A stretch of DNA of 34,091 bases from Oscillospiraceae bacterium (GTDB lineage: Bacteria; Bacillota; Clostridia; Oscillospirales; Ruminococcaceae): NCBI GenBank assembly GCA_009777835.1, contig WRKZ01000014.1:1-34091 (forward strand), given 5' to 3'. Position 1 is the stretch's first letter. Each line of letters starts with the position of its first letter. This document shows, one piece after another, positions 1-8,930 of this stretch. Made by a program: the position numbers and the translations under genes. The notes under the pieces were generated by a model. The model searched no databases. It was not told the origin of the DNA and saw nothing but the letters and a program-made list of their open reading frames with translations.

Positions 1-977
1 CTAACATTGAGTTGATGCAGAAACAGCAGCGGGAGTTCGGTGCGGAATTGGTGTGCCTGTCAAGTGTGAATCCTGAGATGTTGTGTCGGTTGGCGGCAAT
101 CCCCGATTGTACCGTCGTTAATGCCATAGTCGGAAGTGCGGGGTTGAAACCCACCCTTGCCGCGCTTGAAGCGGGGAATCCCGTCGCACTCGCGAATAAA
201 GAAACATTGGTCGCCGGGGGGGAGCTTGTTATGGAGCTTTCTCGGAGAAAAAGAGTCCCGGTTATCCCGGTTGACAGCGAACATTCGGCGATTTTTCAGT
301 GCCTTTCGGGTAGTTCGGAAAGTCGCAACCGAGATATTCATAAGATTATTCTCACTGCTTCGGGCGGGGCGTTTTTCGGTTATACGAATGAGCAATTGAA
401 GACAGTCACAAGAGAGCAGGCACTCCGTCACCCGAATTGGAGTATGGGGGCGAAAATTACGGTTGATTCGGCAACCTTGATGAATAAGGGGTTGGAGTTA
501 ATCGAGGCTATGCACCTGTTTGACCTGGATGAGTCGAAAATTGAAGTGGTGGTTCACCCTCAGAGTGTGATTCATTCGGCGGTGGAATTCACAGACGGTT
601 CGATTATAGCGCAAATGGCTGTCCCCGATATGCGGTTGCCTATTCAATATGCGTTGACGTATCCCGAACGCTTACCTTCTGATTGTCGGCGACTGTCACT
701 GACCGAAGTGGGGAACATGACTTTTCATGAGCCTGACTGTGACGTGTTTAGGCTGTTGGCACTGGCACGAAAAGCCGCTCGTCTCGGCGGGAACGCACCG
801 TGTATTCTTAATGCGGCGAATGAAGCGGCGGTAACGCTTTTTCTTGAGGGGGAAATTGCTTTTCATGAAATCCCCCTTGTTGTGGAATCGGCGTTTAATA
901 AAATCGAAAAAGTCAAGAATATAAGTCTTGAGATTATAGAACATACCGAAAAATTGATTAAGGAGATTGTGGTTTGA
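1..977 (+). CDS. dxr: 1-deoxy-D-xylulose-5-phosphate reductoisomerase, 5' end cut by window edge
   Basis: This is the second enzyme of the MEP isoprenoid pathway. It converts DXP to 2-C-methyl-D-erythritol 4-phosphate with NADPH and a divalent metal in the cytoplasm. The reading frame is open back to base 3, so the gene starts outside the window. About 324 residues are visible of a family length near 385-400, so roughly the first 60 residues with the NADPH-binding glycine motif are missing. Visible family signatures are AIVGSAGLKPTLAA, ALANKETLV, the metal-binding PVDSEH (Asp at 273-275, Glu at 279-281), TASGGAF, HPNWSMGAKITVDSATLMNK followed by GLELIEA, and HPQSVIHS followed by MAVPDMRLPIQYA. 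All key active-site residues in this part look intact. The TGA stop at 975-977 overlaps the TTG start of the next gene by four bases, which suggests translational coupling with rseP. The order dxr-rseP-ispG-polC is common in Clostridia. Confidence 0.97.
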   Translation, partial: NIELMQKQQREFGAELVCLSSVNPEMLCRLAAIPDCTVVNAIVGSAGLKPTLAALEAGNPVALANKETLVAGGELVMELSRRKRVPVIPVDSEHSAIFQCLSGSSESRNRDIHKIILTASGGAFFGYTNEQLKTVTREQALRHPNWSMGAKITVDSATLMNKGLELIEAMHLFDLDESKIEVVVHPQSVIHSAVEFTDGSIIAQMAVPDMRLPIQYALTYPERLPSDCRRLSLTEVGNMTFHEPDCDVFRLLALARKAARLGGNAPCILNAANEAAVTLFLEGEIAFHEIPLVVESAFNKIEKVKNISLEIIEHTEKLIKEIVV

Positions 978-2281
978 CTATTGTAATTGCGATTCTTGCT
1001 TTGTGTACCATCATTTTAATACACGAATTGGGGCATTTCGGGGCGGCGAAGCTGTTTAAGATGAAGGTCTACCAGTTCAATCTGGGAATGGGGCCTATTC
1101 TTCTGAAGAAAAAGTGGAAAGAGACCCAGTACGCGCTCCGTATGTTTCCGATTGGCGGTTCTTGTATGCTCGGCGAAGATGAAGAACCGGGTGATGACCC
1201 GCGTGAGTTTCGTAATAAGCCGGTCTGGCAGCGAATCATCGTGATTGCGGCGGGTGCAATTCTGAATCTTTTGTTGGGGTTGATTCTCTGTATAATCATT
1301 TATAGTATTGAACCGATTCCCACTACGAACATCTCGGTTTTTCGGGAGGCGGCATTCAGCAATACGATAGGCACGCCTTTGCAGGTCGGCGATAAGGTGG
1401 TCGAAGTTAACGGCATGAAAATCTTTTCAGTGGACGAAGTCTACTATAAAATGCAAAACTCACTGCTGAAAGAAAACCCCGAAGGCGATATAGCAGTGTA
1501 TGAATTCGTAGTTATTCGCGATGGGGAGCGTAAAGTCCTCTCTAATGTAGGGTTCGCACCGAGGCGTTATAACTGTTTTCGGATGTGGCTTGATGAAGAC
1601 GGCACACGGGCTGAGATAAACAGCCCCCTTCCGGAATCTGTCAAACCGCTTTTGACCGCTCGGGGTAATCCGGTGTACTGCAGTTATCGATATTTAGAAA
1701 CGTTTGACAAACCGCTTTTTTGCGGTGAACCTGCGCATAATTCCCATGGAAATCCTCTGCTTAAAGAAGACGGCAAACCTCGACTTTGCGGGGAAATCGA
1801 ATATAACGAAAACGGCAATATGATTTACACCTGGGATTTCTCGTTCGAACCTGCCGAGAAGAACATTCCGAACATTTTGAATTATGCGGTGCAGGATTCT
1901 ATAGGTAAAGGGCGGATTATTTGGCTTTCACTGGTGGATATACTCGGCGGGACGTATGGACTGAACGACCTTTCCGGGCCGGTGGGAATTGCCGCAGTGG
2001 TGGACTCCGCAGCGAAACAAGCCGTCGATGTAAAAGAAGTCGTGATGATGATTTTGTCGATTTCGGCGTTTATCACGATTAATCTGGGAATCTTTAACCT
2101 TTTGCCTGTTCCTGCTTTGGACGGGGCGAGAATTATTTTCTTGGCGGTGGAGGGGGTCAGGCGAAAGCCGCTTAATCAGAATGTCGAGGCGATGATTCAT
2201 TTTATCGGATTCGCCCTGTTGATGTTGCTGATGGTATTCGTTATGTTCAATGATGTGCGAAAGTTGATTTTCGGGATATGA
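974..2281 (+). CDS. rseP: RseP-type site-2 intramembrane zinc metalloprotease with an unusual insertion
   Basis: This is a membrane protease of the M50 family that cuts substrates inside the bilayer, typically anti-sigma factors or leftover signal peptides. The first membrane segment carries the zinc motif HELGH at residues 17-21. The third zinc ligand lies in the C-terminal motif NLLPVPALDGARI (Asp383), followed by hydrophobic segments near 405-425. A PDZ-like region spans roughly residues 120-200 (for example TPLQVGDKVVEVNG). The protein has 435 residues, against about 330-350 for many clostridial single-PDZ homologues. The extra length is mainly a hydrophilic stretch at about 229-290 with three similar units, each containing a Pro and Cys (Cys236, Cys250, Cys272). 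The start is TTG at 974; it overlaps the dxr stop and places the protein directly at its first membrane helix. The 3' end overlaps ispG as ATGA. The substrate is unknown here. Confidence 0.95.
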   Translation: MTIVIAILALCTIILIHELGHFGAAKLFKMKVYQFNLGMGPILLKKKWKETQYALRMFPIGGSCMLGEDEEPGDDPREFRNKPVWQRIIVIAAGAILNLLLGLILCIIIYSIEPIPTTNISVFREAAFSNTIGTPLQVGDKVVEVNGMKIFSVDEVYYKMQNSLLKENPEGDIAVYEFVVIRDGERKVLSNVGFAPRRYNCFRMWLDEDGTRAEINSPLPESVKPLLTARGNPVYCSYRYLETFDKPLFCGEPAHNSHGNPLLKEDGKPRLCGEIEYNENGNMIYTWDFSFEPAEKNIPNILNYAVQDSIGKGRIIWLSLVDILGGTYGLNDLSGPVGIAAVVDSAAKQAVDVKEVVMMILSISAFITINLGIFNLLPVPALDGARIIFLAVEGVRRKPLNQNVEAMIHFIGFALLMLLMVFVMFNDVRKLIFGI

Positions 2282-3294
2282 GCGGTAGAAAAATCGTAAA
2301 GGTCGGGGAGCTTTCGTTCGGTGACGGCAAGATTTATATTCAATCTATGCTGAATGTCCCCCCCGATGACATCAGCGGGAACGTTGAACAGGCGAAACAG
2401 CTTGTTCGGGCGGGGTGTGATGTTATACGGGTCGCAGTTCCCGAAATGAAGGATGCTCGGCTGATTAACGCGCTGAAAGAGAATATCAGCGTGCCGGTCG
2501 TTGCCGATATTCATTTCGATTACAAAATCGCCGTTGAGTCTGTCAAAGCCGGTGCGGATAAAATCCGGATTAATCCCGGGAATATCGGTGCTCCCGATAG
2601 GGTGAAGGCGGTGGTGGATGCGTGTAAGTCGGCGGAAATCCCTATTCGTGTAGGCGTGAACGGCGGTTCTTCCGATGGTGGAATTGTTCGGTCAGCCCTT
2701 GAGAATGTTCGCTTGTTGGAGCGGTTGGATTTCGATGATATAGTCGTGTCGGTCAAATCGTCGAGCGTTGTTGAGACTATTTCGGCATATCGGGAGTTGT
2801 CGCGGCTTGTCTCGTATCCCCTTCATTTGGGGGTTACAGAAGCGGGAACCCCCAAAATGGGATTGATTAAATCGGCAATCGGAATAGGCTCGCTTTTGTG
2901 TGACGGAATCGGCGATACGATTCGCGTGTCGTTGACCGCCGAACCCCTTCGGGAAATCGCCGCGGCGAAGGATATTCTGAAGGCGGTCGGGTTACGAAAA
3001 GGAGTAGAAGTCATATCCTGCCCTACCTGCGGGAGATGTAAGATTGACGTGGTTTCGCTTGCGGAAGAGGTCGAGAAGCGAACCCTCGATATAGATAAAC
3101 CCTTGAAAATCGCAGTTATGGGGTGCGTGGTAAACGGCCCGGGTGAATGTAAAGATGCCGACTTCGGGATTACCGGGGGGAACGGTGAGGGATTGATTTT
3201 CAAAAAGGGTGAAATTGTAAGAAAAGTAGAGGAATCGATGCTGATTCCTGTTTTAATGGAGGAACTCGCAACCGATGACAAAGTCGTCAGTTGA
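2278..3294 (+). CDS. ispG: 4-hydroxy-3-methylbut-2-en-1-yl diphosphate synthase (IspG/GcpE)
   Basis: This iron-sulfur enzyme carries out the penultimate MEP step, reducing 2-C-methylerythritol 2,4-cyclodiphosphate to HMBPP. The 338-residue protein has an N-terminal TIM-barrel part with IQSM, AGCDVIRVAVPE, PVVADIHFDY and KIRINPGNIG. The C-terminal cluster domain has SCPTCGRC (Cys248, Cys251) and MGCVVNGPGE (Cys283, Glu290). The spacing of these four residues equals that of the E. coli [4Fe-4S] ligands Cys270, Cys273, Cys305 and Glu312, so the enzyme should be active. The ATG at 2278 overlaps the rseP stop codon. Together with dxr this gives two MEP genes in one transcript. The reductant (flavodoxin or ferredoxin) cannot be told from the sequence. 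Confidence 0.97.
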   Translation: MSGRKIVKVGELSFGDGKIYIQSMLNVPPDDISGNVEQAKQLVRAGCDVIRVAVPEMKDARLINALKENISVPVVADIHFDYKIAVESVKAGADKIRINPGNIGAPDRVKAVVDACKSAEIPIRVGVNGGSSDGGIVRSALENVRLLERLDFDDIVVSVKSSSVVETISAYRELSRLVSYPLHLGVTEAGTPKMGLIKSAIGIGSLLCDGIGDTIRVSLTAEPLREIAAAKDILKAVGLRKGVEVISCPTCGRCKIDVVSLAEEVEKRTLDIDKPLKIAVMGCVVNGPGECKDADFGITGGNGEGLIFKKGEIVRKVEESMLIPVLMEELATDDKVVS

Positions 3295-3295
3295 T

Positions 3296-3311
3296 GTCGG
3301 CTAAAGCCGGC
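3296..3311 (+). other. Small hairpin between ispG and polC
   Basis: GTCGGC and GCCGGC form a six-base-pair stem (one G-U pair) around the loop TAAA, two bases after the ispG stop. No T-run follows, so I do not call it a terminator. It could be an RNA-processing or stability element in the dxr-polC transcript, or chance. Confidence 0.3.
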
Positions 3312-3351
3312 GGTGAAGCAGTATAATACAACGTCGGAAAGGAATGTTTTT

Positions 3352-6300
3352 ATGCCAATATTAGGCGGAATTCTAAACAGTGTACCGTTGCTTGAAAGTA
3401 TAGCCGGTTCGAAATTGGAGAAAGCGGTTTTCGACAGCAAGAAAAGCGTGTTGAGTCTTTACATAGTTTCCGAAACCGATATAGGCTTTTCGGAATTGAC
3501 TGCGGCCGAAAACGCCGTGAAATCTTTTCTTGACGTATCGGAAGTCAAAATTATAGCAAGCACTTTAAAAAAAGAAAAGCCGATTGCGGCTTCGGTTCCG
3601 GTTTATGATACGTTTCCCGAACCGCCGCCTATGTATGAGTTGCCTCCCGAACCGCCGCCACCTCCGCCGTTTGATTACGGCCCGCCGATTCAAGCCGAGA
3701 ATGTTGTTACCGTTATAAAGAAAATACCGACGGAAGCAGTGTCTGCGGGCAAGGCCGCAACAAAACGCGAAGCGTCGGGTTCGGCAAATTCGACTTCTGC
3801 GGTGGCGGGTGATGTTTTAATGGGGAAGAAAATCACTGCCCCGCCTATTTCGATGGACTCACTTATGCGCAGTGGTGAAGTCGTTGTATCGGGTGAGGTT
3901 TTTGCCAAAGATACCCGAACGCTCAAGAATGACAAAACGGTTACGGTGATTAGCTTCACCGATAAGACTTCATCGGCGATTCTCAAATTCTTTACAAGTT
4001 CGAAGGCGAAGGTCGATGCCGAGAAGCGAATCACAAAAGGGATGTCGATTTTAGTCCACGGAAAATACGATTACGATGATTTCGAGAAGACGAGCATAAT
4101 CGAGCCGATTTCGATTATGCAGGTTACTCCTGTCGAGAAATCGGACGATTATGATGGGGAGAAACGGATAGAGCTTCATCTCCACACCAAGATGTCGGAT
4201 ATGGATGCGACCAACACCATATCGGAATACATTAATCGTGCCCATAAATGGGGGCATAAGGCAATCGCGATTACCGACCACGGAAATGTTCAGGCTTTTC
4301 CGGAGGCGATGAATACCTACGAGAAAATTCTCAAATCTAATCCGGATACCGATTTTAAGATTGTATATGGGGTAGAAGCCTACTTCGTCAATGATGGCAA
4401 TCCGCTTATTTCAGAGGGCGGGGGCTTCCCGCTTTCGGGTGAATTCGTTGTTGTAGACGTGGAAACAACGGGACTGAGTCCCGCCGATAATCGTCTTACC
4501 CAAATAGGTGCGGTTAAAATCAAGAACATGGAGATTGTCGAGGAATTTTCGACCCTTGTGAATCCGGGAATGGTAATTCCCGATGAGGTGATTAAACTTA
4601 ACGGAATTACTGATGATATGGTTCGTGATGCACCGTATGAAGACGAGGCATTTCGTATGTTTATGGCGTTTTGCGGCGGTTGTAAGTGCCTTGTCGCTCA
4701 TAATGCCCCGTTTGATATGGGATTTTTACGTTCGGGGTTGGAGCGTTGCGGAATCAATCATGATTTCGCCGCAATTGATACGCTTGCACTGAGCCGTGCT
4801 GCTGTCCCAGAAAGGAAGAGCCATAAGCTGAATCTCATGGTTGAGCATTATAAACTCGGCGATTTTGAACATCATCGCGCGTTAGATGACGCACGGGTTA
4901 CGGCGTTGCTGTTTATGAGAATCGTTTCCGATGCGGCAAAAGGCAGGAATTTGGAGAGAATCGCTGATTTGAACACGGCTTTCGGTGGAGTTGATATAAA
5001 GAAATCCAAGTATTTCCATATTATTATTTTGGTTCAAAATAAAATCGGGTTGAAAAACCTTTATAAGCTGATTTCGTATTCGAATCTGCATTATTTTTAC
5101 ACTAAACCCAGGATTCCGTTGTCTGAACTCGTTAAGCACAGGGAGGGGCTTTTGCTCGGTTCTGCTTGTGAGCAAGGGGAGTTGTTTCAGGCGGTCTTGA
5201 AGGGCAGGTCAAAGCAGGATTTATGCGAAATCGCGAAACTTTATGATTTTCTTGAGATTCAGCCGATAGGGAACAATTCGTTCTTGGTGCGAAACGGCGA
5301 AGTCGCTTCTGAGTTGAATTTGCAGGTGTTCAACAAGAAAATCTACGAATTGGGTAAAGAACTCGGCAAACCGGTAGTCGCTACCGGAGATGTTCATTTT
5401 ATGCAAGCCGACGATTCGATTTTCCGTGAAATTCTTCAAACAGGGCAGGGGTACAAAGATGCGGACAATCAAGCACCGCTGTTTTTCAGGACTACCGCAG
5501 AAATGCTCGCCGAATTCGACTATTTGGGTGAAGAGTCGGCGCGGGAGGTCGTTATCGAGAATCCCCTCAAAGTTGTGGATTTAATCGAACAGGTAAGACC
5601 GATTCCGAAAGGCGAATATCGTCCGTATATCGAAGGTGCGGAAGAAGAGCTCGAACGGCTCTGTCGAAGCCGTGCGAAAGAACTTTACGGCGAGTCGCTT
5701 CATAAAATCATTTCCGACCGCATGGAGAAGGAACTCCACTCGATTATCAAACACAAGTTTTCGGTGCTTTATATAATAGCGCAGAAACTCGTCAAAAAGT
5801 CGGAAGAAGACGGGTATCTGGTAGGTTCGAGGGGGTCGGTGGGCTCATCGTTTGCGGCGACTTTGCTCGGCATTTCCGAGGTTAATCCGCTCCCGCCTCA
5901 TTATCGCTGTCCGGGGTGCAGATTTACCGAATTCGCTTCCGAAATAGGCAGTAACGCCGGTTCGGGGTTCGATTTGCCCGAAAAGTCATGTCCCGAATGT
6001 GGCGCGAAACTGGTCGGAGACGGTCATGATATTCCTTTTGAGACGTTCCTGGGCTTCGATGGGGATAAAGCCCCCGATATTGACTTGAACTTCAGCGGGG
6101 AGTATCAGTCGCAGGCACACAGATATACCGAAGAGCTTTTCGGGAAAGAATACGTGTTCAAAGCCGGAACTATTTCGGCGATTCAAGATAAGACTGCTTT
6201 CGGATTCGTCAAGAAGTTTGCCGAAGGCAGAGGGATTACCTTTAACAAAGCCGAAATCAATCGTCTTGTTGCCGGATGTGTGGGGGTTAAACGGACTACG

Positions 6301-7506
6301 TCGCAGCACCCGGGCGGAATGTTGGTCGTCCCTACCGGTTATGAAGTCTATGACTTTACCCCGATTCAACACCCTGCCGATAAGTCGGAGAATGAACTGA
6401 TTACCACCCACTTCGATTATCGGGCGTTGCACGACACGATAACAAAGTTGGACGAGTTGGGGCATGACGTTCCGACACTGTATAAGCATCTGTCCGACAT
6501 GACCGGAATCAAGATTTCCGATGTGCCGACCTCCGATAAGCAGGTGATGCGGTTGTTTACTTCGACTGAGCCGTTGAATTTGTCTCAGAATGAGCCGATG
6601 TTCCAGACCGGGACGTACGGTCTGCCTGAAATGGGTACCCCTTTCGTTATTCAGATGCTGAAGGAAGCCAAGCCTGAGACCTTCTCGGATTTATTGCAGA
6701 TTTCCGGGCTTTCACACGGGACGGACGTTTGGCTTGGCAATGCGCGGGATTTGATTACGTCGGGCAAACTCACCATTTCCGAAGTAATCGGGACACGAGA
6801 TAACATCATGGTTTACCTTATTCATAAAAATATGGAGCCTAAACTGGCATTCAAAATTACCGAAATCACCCGAAAGGGCGGGGCAACGAAGTTCTTTGAT
6901 GATGAGATTTATGAAGCCTTCAAAAAGTGTGAGATTCCCGACTGGTACGTCGAATCTTGTAAGAAAATCAAGTATATGTTCCCGAAAGCGCACGCCGCCG
7001 CATACGTCACCGGTGCGGTAAAGTTGGGTTGGTTTAAGGTATATCACCCGAAAGAGTTTTATGCCGCAGCACTCATGCGGCATACCGAGAATATCGATGC
7101 GCCGGTGGTGGTTAAGGGGAAAGAAGCGGTAAAGAAACGATTATTGGGGATTCAGTCGGCGCAGGAAAAGAGTCCGAAAGAGTCCGGGGTGTATGATGCG
7201 TTGCTGATGGTGTATGAGGCTCAACTGCGCGGGATTGAGTTGCTACCCGCTTTTTACAAGACTTCTCATCCGACGCGCTATATAATTGAAGGGGATTCGT
7301 TGCGGTTGCCGTATGCGTCGGTCGAGGGGTGCGGCGAAAACGCGGCGAGACGATTGTATGAGGTTGTTCAAAGCGGTGATTTTATCTGCGTGGACGACAT
7401 TCAATCGAAGTCGGGGCTGAATAAAACGGTACTGGAGAAACTTGTCGGGACGGGATTTTTCGGGGAATTACCGCAATCCGCCCAGATTTCTTTATTTGAT
7501 TTATGA
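3352..7506 (+). CDS. polC: DNA polymerase III alpha subunit, Gram-positive PolC type
   Basis: This is the replicative DNA polymerase with built-in proofreading. I place the start at ATG 3352 because GGAAAGGA lies 9 bases upstream; an in-frame GTG at 3313 would add 13 residues. That gives 1384 residues. In order: N-terminal domain; a proline-rich linker at about 90-115; an OB fold at about 178-245; a PHP domain from about 274 (HLHTKMSD, ITDHGN); an inserted DEDDh exonuclease (Asp369 and Glu371 in VDVETTG, AHNAPFDMGF, His508 and Asp513 in HRALDDA); a resumed PHP part (GDVHFMQADD); and a polymerase core with GSRGSVGSS, a zinc site (Cys853/Cys856 and Cys880/Cys883) and the catalytic pair Asp909/Asp911 in APDIDLNF. 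The last seven residues, QISLFDL, match a sliding-clamp binding motif. The rimP-nusA genes that often follow polC in Firmicutes are not next. Confidence 0.98.
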   Translation: MPILGGILNSVPLLESIAGSKLEKAVFDSKKSVLSLYIVSETDIGFSELTAAENAVKSFLDVSEVKIIASTLKKEKPIAASVPVYDTFPEPPPMYELPPEPPPPPPFDYGPPIQAENVVTVIKKIPTEAVSAGKAATKREASGSANSTSAVAGDVLMGKKITAPPISMDSLMRSGEVVVSGEVFAKDTRTLKNDKTVTVISFTDKTSSAILKFFTSSKAKVDAEKRITKGMSILVHGKYDYDDFEKTSIIEPISIMQVTPVEKSDDYDGEKRIELHLHTKMSDMDATNTISEYINRAHKWGHKAIAITDHGNVQAFPEAMNTYEKILKSNPDTDFKIVYGVEAYFVNDGNPLISEGGGFPLSGEFVVVDVETTGLSPADNRLTQIGAVKIKNMEIVEEFSTLVNPGMVIPDEVIKLNGITDDMVRDAPYEDEAFRMFMAFCGGCKCLVAHNAPFDMGFLRSGLERCGINHDFAAIDTLALSRAAVPERKSHKLNLMVEHYKLGDFEHHRALDDARVTALLFMRIVSDAAKGRNLERIADLNTAFGGVDIKKSKYFHIIILVQNKIGLKNLYKLISYSNLHYFYTKPRIPLSELVKHREGLLLGSACEQGELFQAVLKGRSKQDLCEIAKLYDFLEIQPIGNNSFLVRNGEVASELNLQVFNKKIYELGKELGKPVVATGDVHFMQADDSIFREILQTGQGYKDADNQAPLFFRTTAEMLAEFDYLGEESAREVVIENPLKVVDLIEQVRPIPKGEYRPYIEGAEEELERLCRSRAKELYGESLHKIISDRMEKELHSIIKHKFSVLYIIAQKLVKKSEEDGYLVGSRGSVGSSFAATLLGISEVNPLPPHYRCPGCRFTEFASEIGSNAGSGFDLPEKSCPECGAKLVGDGHDIPFETFLGFDGDKAPDIDLNFSGEYQSQAHRYTEELFGKEYVFKAGTISAIQDKTAFGFVKKFAEGRGITFNKAEINRLVAGCVGVKRTTSQHPGGMLVVPTGYEVYDFTPIQHPADKSENELITTHFDYRALHDTITKLDELGHDVPTLYKHLSDMTGIKISDVPTSDKQVMRLFTSTEPLNLSQNEPMFQTGTYGLPEMGTPFVIQMLKEAKPETFSDLLQISGLSHGTDVWLGNARDLITSGKLTISEVIGTRDNIMVYLIHKNMEPKLAFKITEITRKGGATKFFDDEIYEAFKKCEIPDWYVESCKKIKYMFPKAHAAAYVTGAVKLGWFKVYHPKEFYAAALMRHTENIDAPVVVKGKEAVKKRLLGIQSAQEKSPKESGVYDALLMVYEAQLRGIELLPAFYKTSHPTRYIIEGDSLRLPYASVEGCGENAARRLYEVVQSGDFICVDDIQSKSGLNKTVLEKLVGTGFFGELPQSAQISLFDL

Positions 7507-7523
7507 AAAGCGTAAAAAAACTG

Positions 7524-7552
7524 TTTACTTTCGTTTGAAAATATGTTATCAT
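7524..7552 (+). promoter_or_regulatory. Sigma-70 type promoter with extended -10, upstream of the unknown cluster
   Basis: The -35 box is TTTACT (7524-7529), followed by a 17-base spacer and the -10 box TATCAT (7547-7552). The -10 is preceded by TGT, the extended -10 form. Transcription would begin near 7559, before either candidate start of the next gene. No terminator hairpin is visible between polC and this promoter, so read-through from polC is also possible. Confidence 0.6.
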
Positions 7553-7596
7553 TGTATTTAGGAACGTCAACGTCTTAAATGTTAGGGAATGTGCGC

Positions 7597-8859
7597 ATGA
7601 GATTAACCGAATGGATTACCGTGGGGCGCGAGGAAAATGAAGCCCTTGACATAGTTTTGCAGGTCGTCCGCCTTTTGCGTGAAACCGGCGAAGGGAGGGG
7701 GATGATTTCACCCGCTCTGTATGAGGTTGATTTCGCTAATAACGTGACCTTTGTGGGCAACGATAACCCGATTCGTTATTCGGAAGAGTTTGCTGAGTTG
7801 CATGAATCTTTTCGTGCACCCGAAACCGCCGCACATTCTTTAAACAGTTCAAACAATTCAAACAGCACGAACAATTCCGGCGATAGTTCACCTGCCGAAA
7901 AGCGCGACATTTTCTCTTTGGGATTGTTGATGTATTATCTGCTCAATCGTGAAATCTGCAGTGTAGACCGACAAACGTCGGCTTTCGGAAACATTTTTTC
8001 ACGCGGGTGGAAGAAGAATACCGCTCCTTCCGCCGCTATGGCAGAAGATTCCGGGGTAATTTCGGTTTTGATGGAGCGTATGACGGCATATAATCCCGAG
8101 TCTCGACCGCTTTTGAAAGAGGTTTTGACGGTTCTGGGTACGAATATATGCAAGTTCGGGATTGTCCCCGTGAATGTCTTGACAGGAGAGAGATATGCCC
8201 CGATTAATCGCTCTTTCGCCGGGAATGAAGTTTATAAGTTCACCCCTGAAAAAGAGTACGTGTTTAATGCCGCGACTATAACCCCGCTTTCGTGTCAGCC
8301 TATGTTAATCCCGTTCAGACTGGTTCAAAAACAGTATATTCTTGATGTTGCTTACGGGGCTGAAGGTCGTTGGGTTCATTCGGAAAAAAGCGGGAACAGC
8401 GAGAATTCATCCGATAAACCGCCTGAAGAATCCGAAGCGGCGGTTGATAAAGCGACAGCGGCGTTGTATTTTTGCGATAACGTTTACGGGCTTAAGGGGG
8501 ATTCGCTCTTCTGCGAGACCGATGGTTATACTTATGAGATGGGGTTTTACGAGTACTTACGCAAAGACGAAAACAAGCGAATCAGCATCGTGAGGGAGGG
8601 TTCGATTGCCGTACCGGAACGATTGGAAGCGCGGATTCTGTCAATTCTGCGGGAACGCTCCAAGACGATTAACGATTTATTTTGCGTTGCCGTTTACGGA
8701 AATCTGAATTCGCAGGTGATTAAAGCCGTGAATGATATGCTTCCGGAGGCGATTCACATTTACCGACTGGATGATGAGGCTTTGCTCAAAGGTGCGAGAC
8801 TTTATTTGGAATCGCTTGAATCAAACGCACCGGAAGCGACTATTACTGCTACTTCGTGA
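7597..8859 (+). CDS. Truncated protein-kinase-like protein (probable pseudokinase) with an unassigned C-terminal domain
   Basis: I do not recognise a named family. Residues 1-180 look like the C-lobe of a Ser/Thr protein kinase: FRAPE matches the APE motif, DIFSLGLLMYYLL matches the D-x-x-SLG helix, and MTAYNPESRP matches subdomain XI. No N-lobe, glycine loop or HRD/DFG catalytic motif is present, so catalysis is unlikely. A Ser/Asn-rich linker of about 20 residues sits between the APE and DIFSLG motifs. The C-terminal half (about 185-420) ends in VAVYGNLNSQVIKAVND and LLKGARLYLES, which faintly recalls the end of an actin/Hsp70-type ATPase fold; that is a guess. I prefer ATG 7597 (AGGGAA seven bases upstream) over the in-frame ATG at 7579, giving 420 residues. 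It is the first gene after the promoter at 7524 and likely forms an operon with the next two genes. Confidence 0.8.
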   Translation: MRLTEWITVGREENEALDIVLQVVRLLRETGEGRGMISPALYEVDFANNVTFVGNDNPIRYSEEFAELHESFRAPETAAHSLNSSNNSNSTNNSGDSSPAEKRDIFSLGLLMYYLLNREICSVDRQTSAFGNIFSRGWKKNTAPSAAMAEDSGVISVLMERMTAYNPESRPLLKEVLTVLGTNICKFGIVPVNVLTGERYAPINRSFAGNEVYKFTPEKEYVFNAATITPLSCQPMLIPFRLVQKQYILDVAYGAEGRWVHSEKSGNSENSSDKPPEESEAAVDKATAALYFCDNVYGLKGDSLFCETDGYTYEMGFYEYLRKDENKRISIVREGSIAVPERLEARILSILRERSKTINDLFCVAVYGNLNSQVIKAVNDMLPEAIHIYRLDDEALLKGARLYLESLESNAPEATITATS

Positions 8860-8930
8860 AATTTCATAAAACCTATAAAATCTGAAGAAATTGAATCAAA
8901 AATACTTAATAAAATATCGGGAGGTAACGC

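Noticed and set aside
3313-3351. GTG start for polC adding 13 residues
   Set aside because: The ATG at 3352 has a well-placed GGAAAGGA, and its product begins like a PolC N-terminus.
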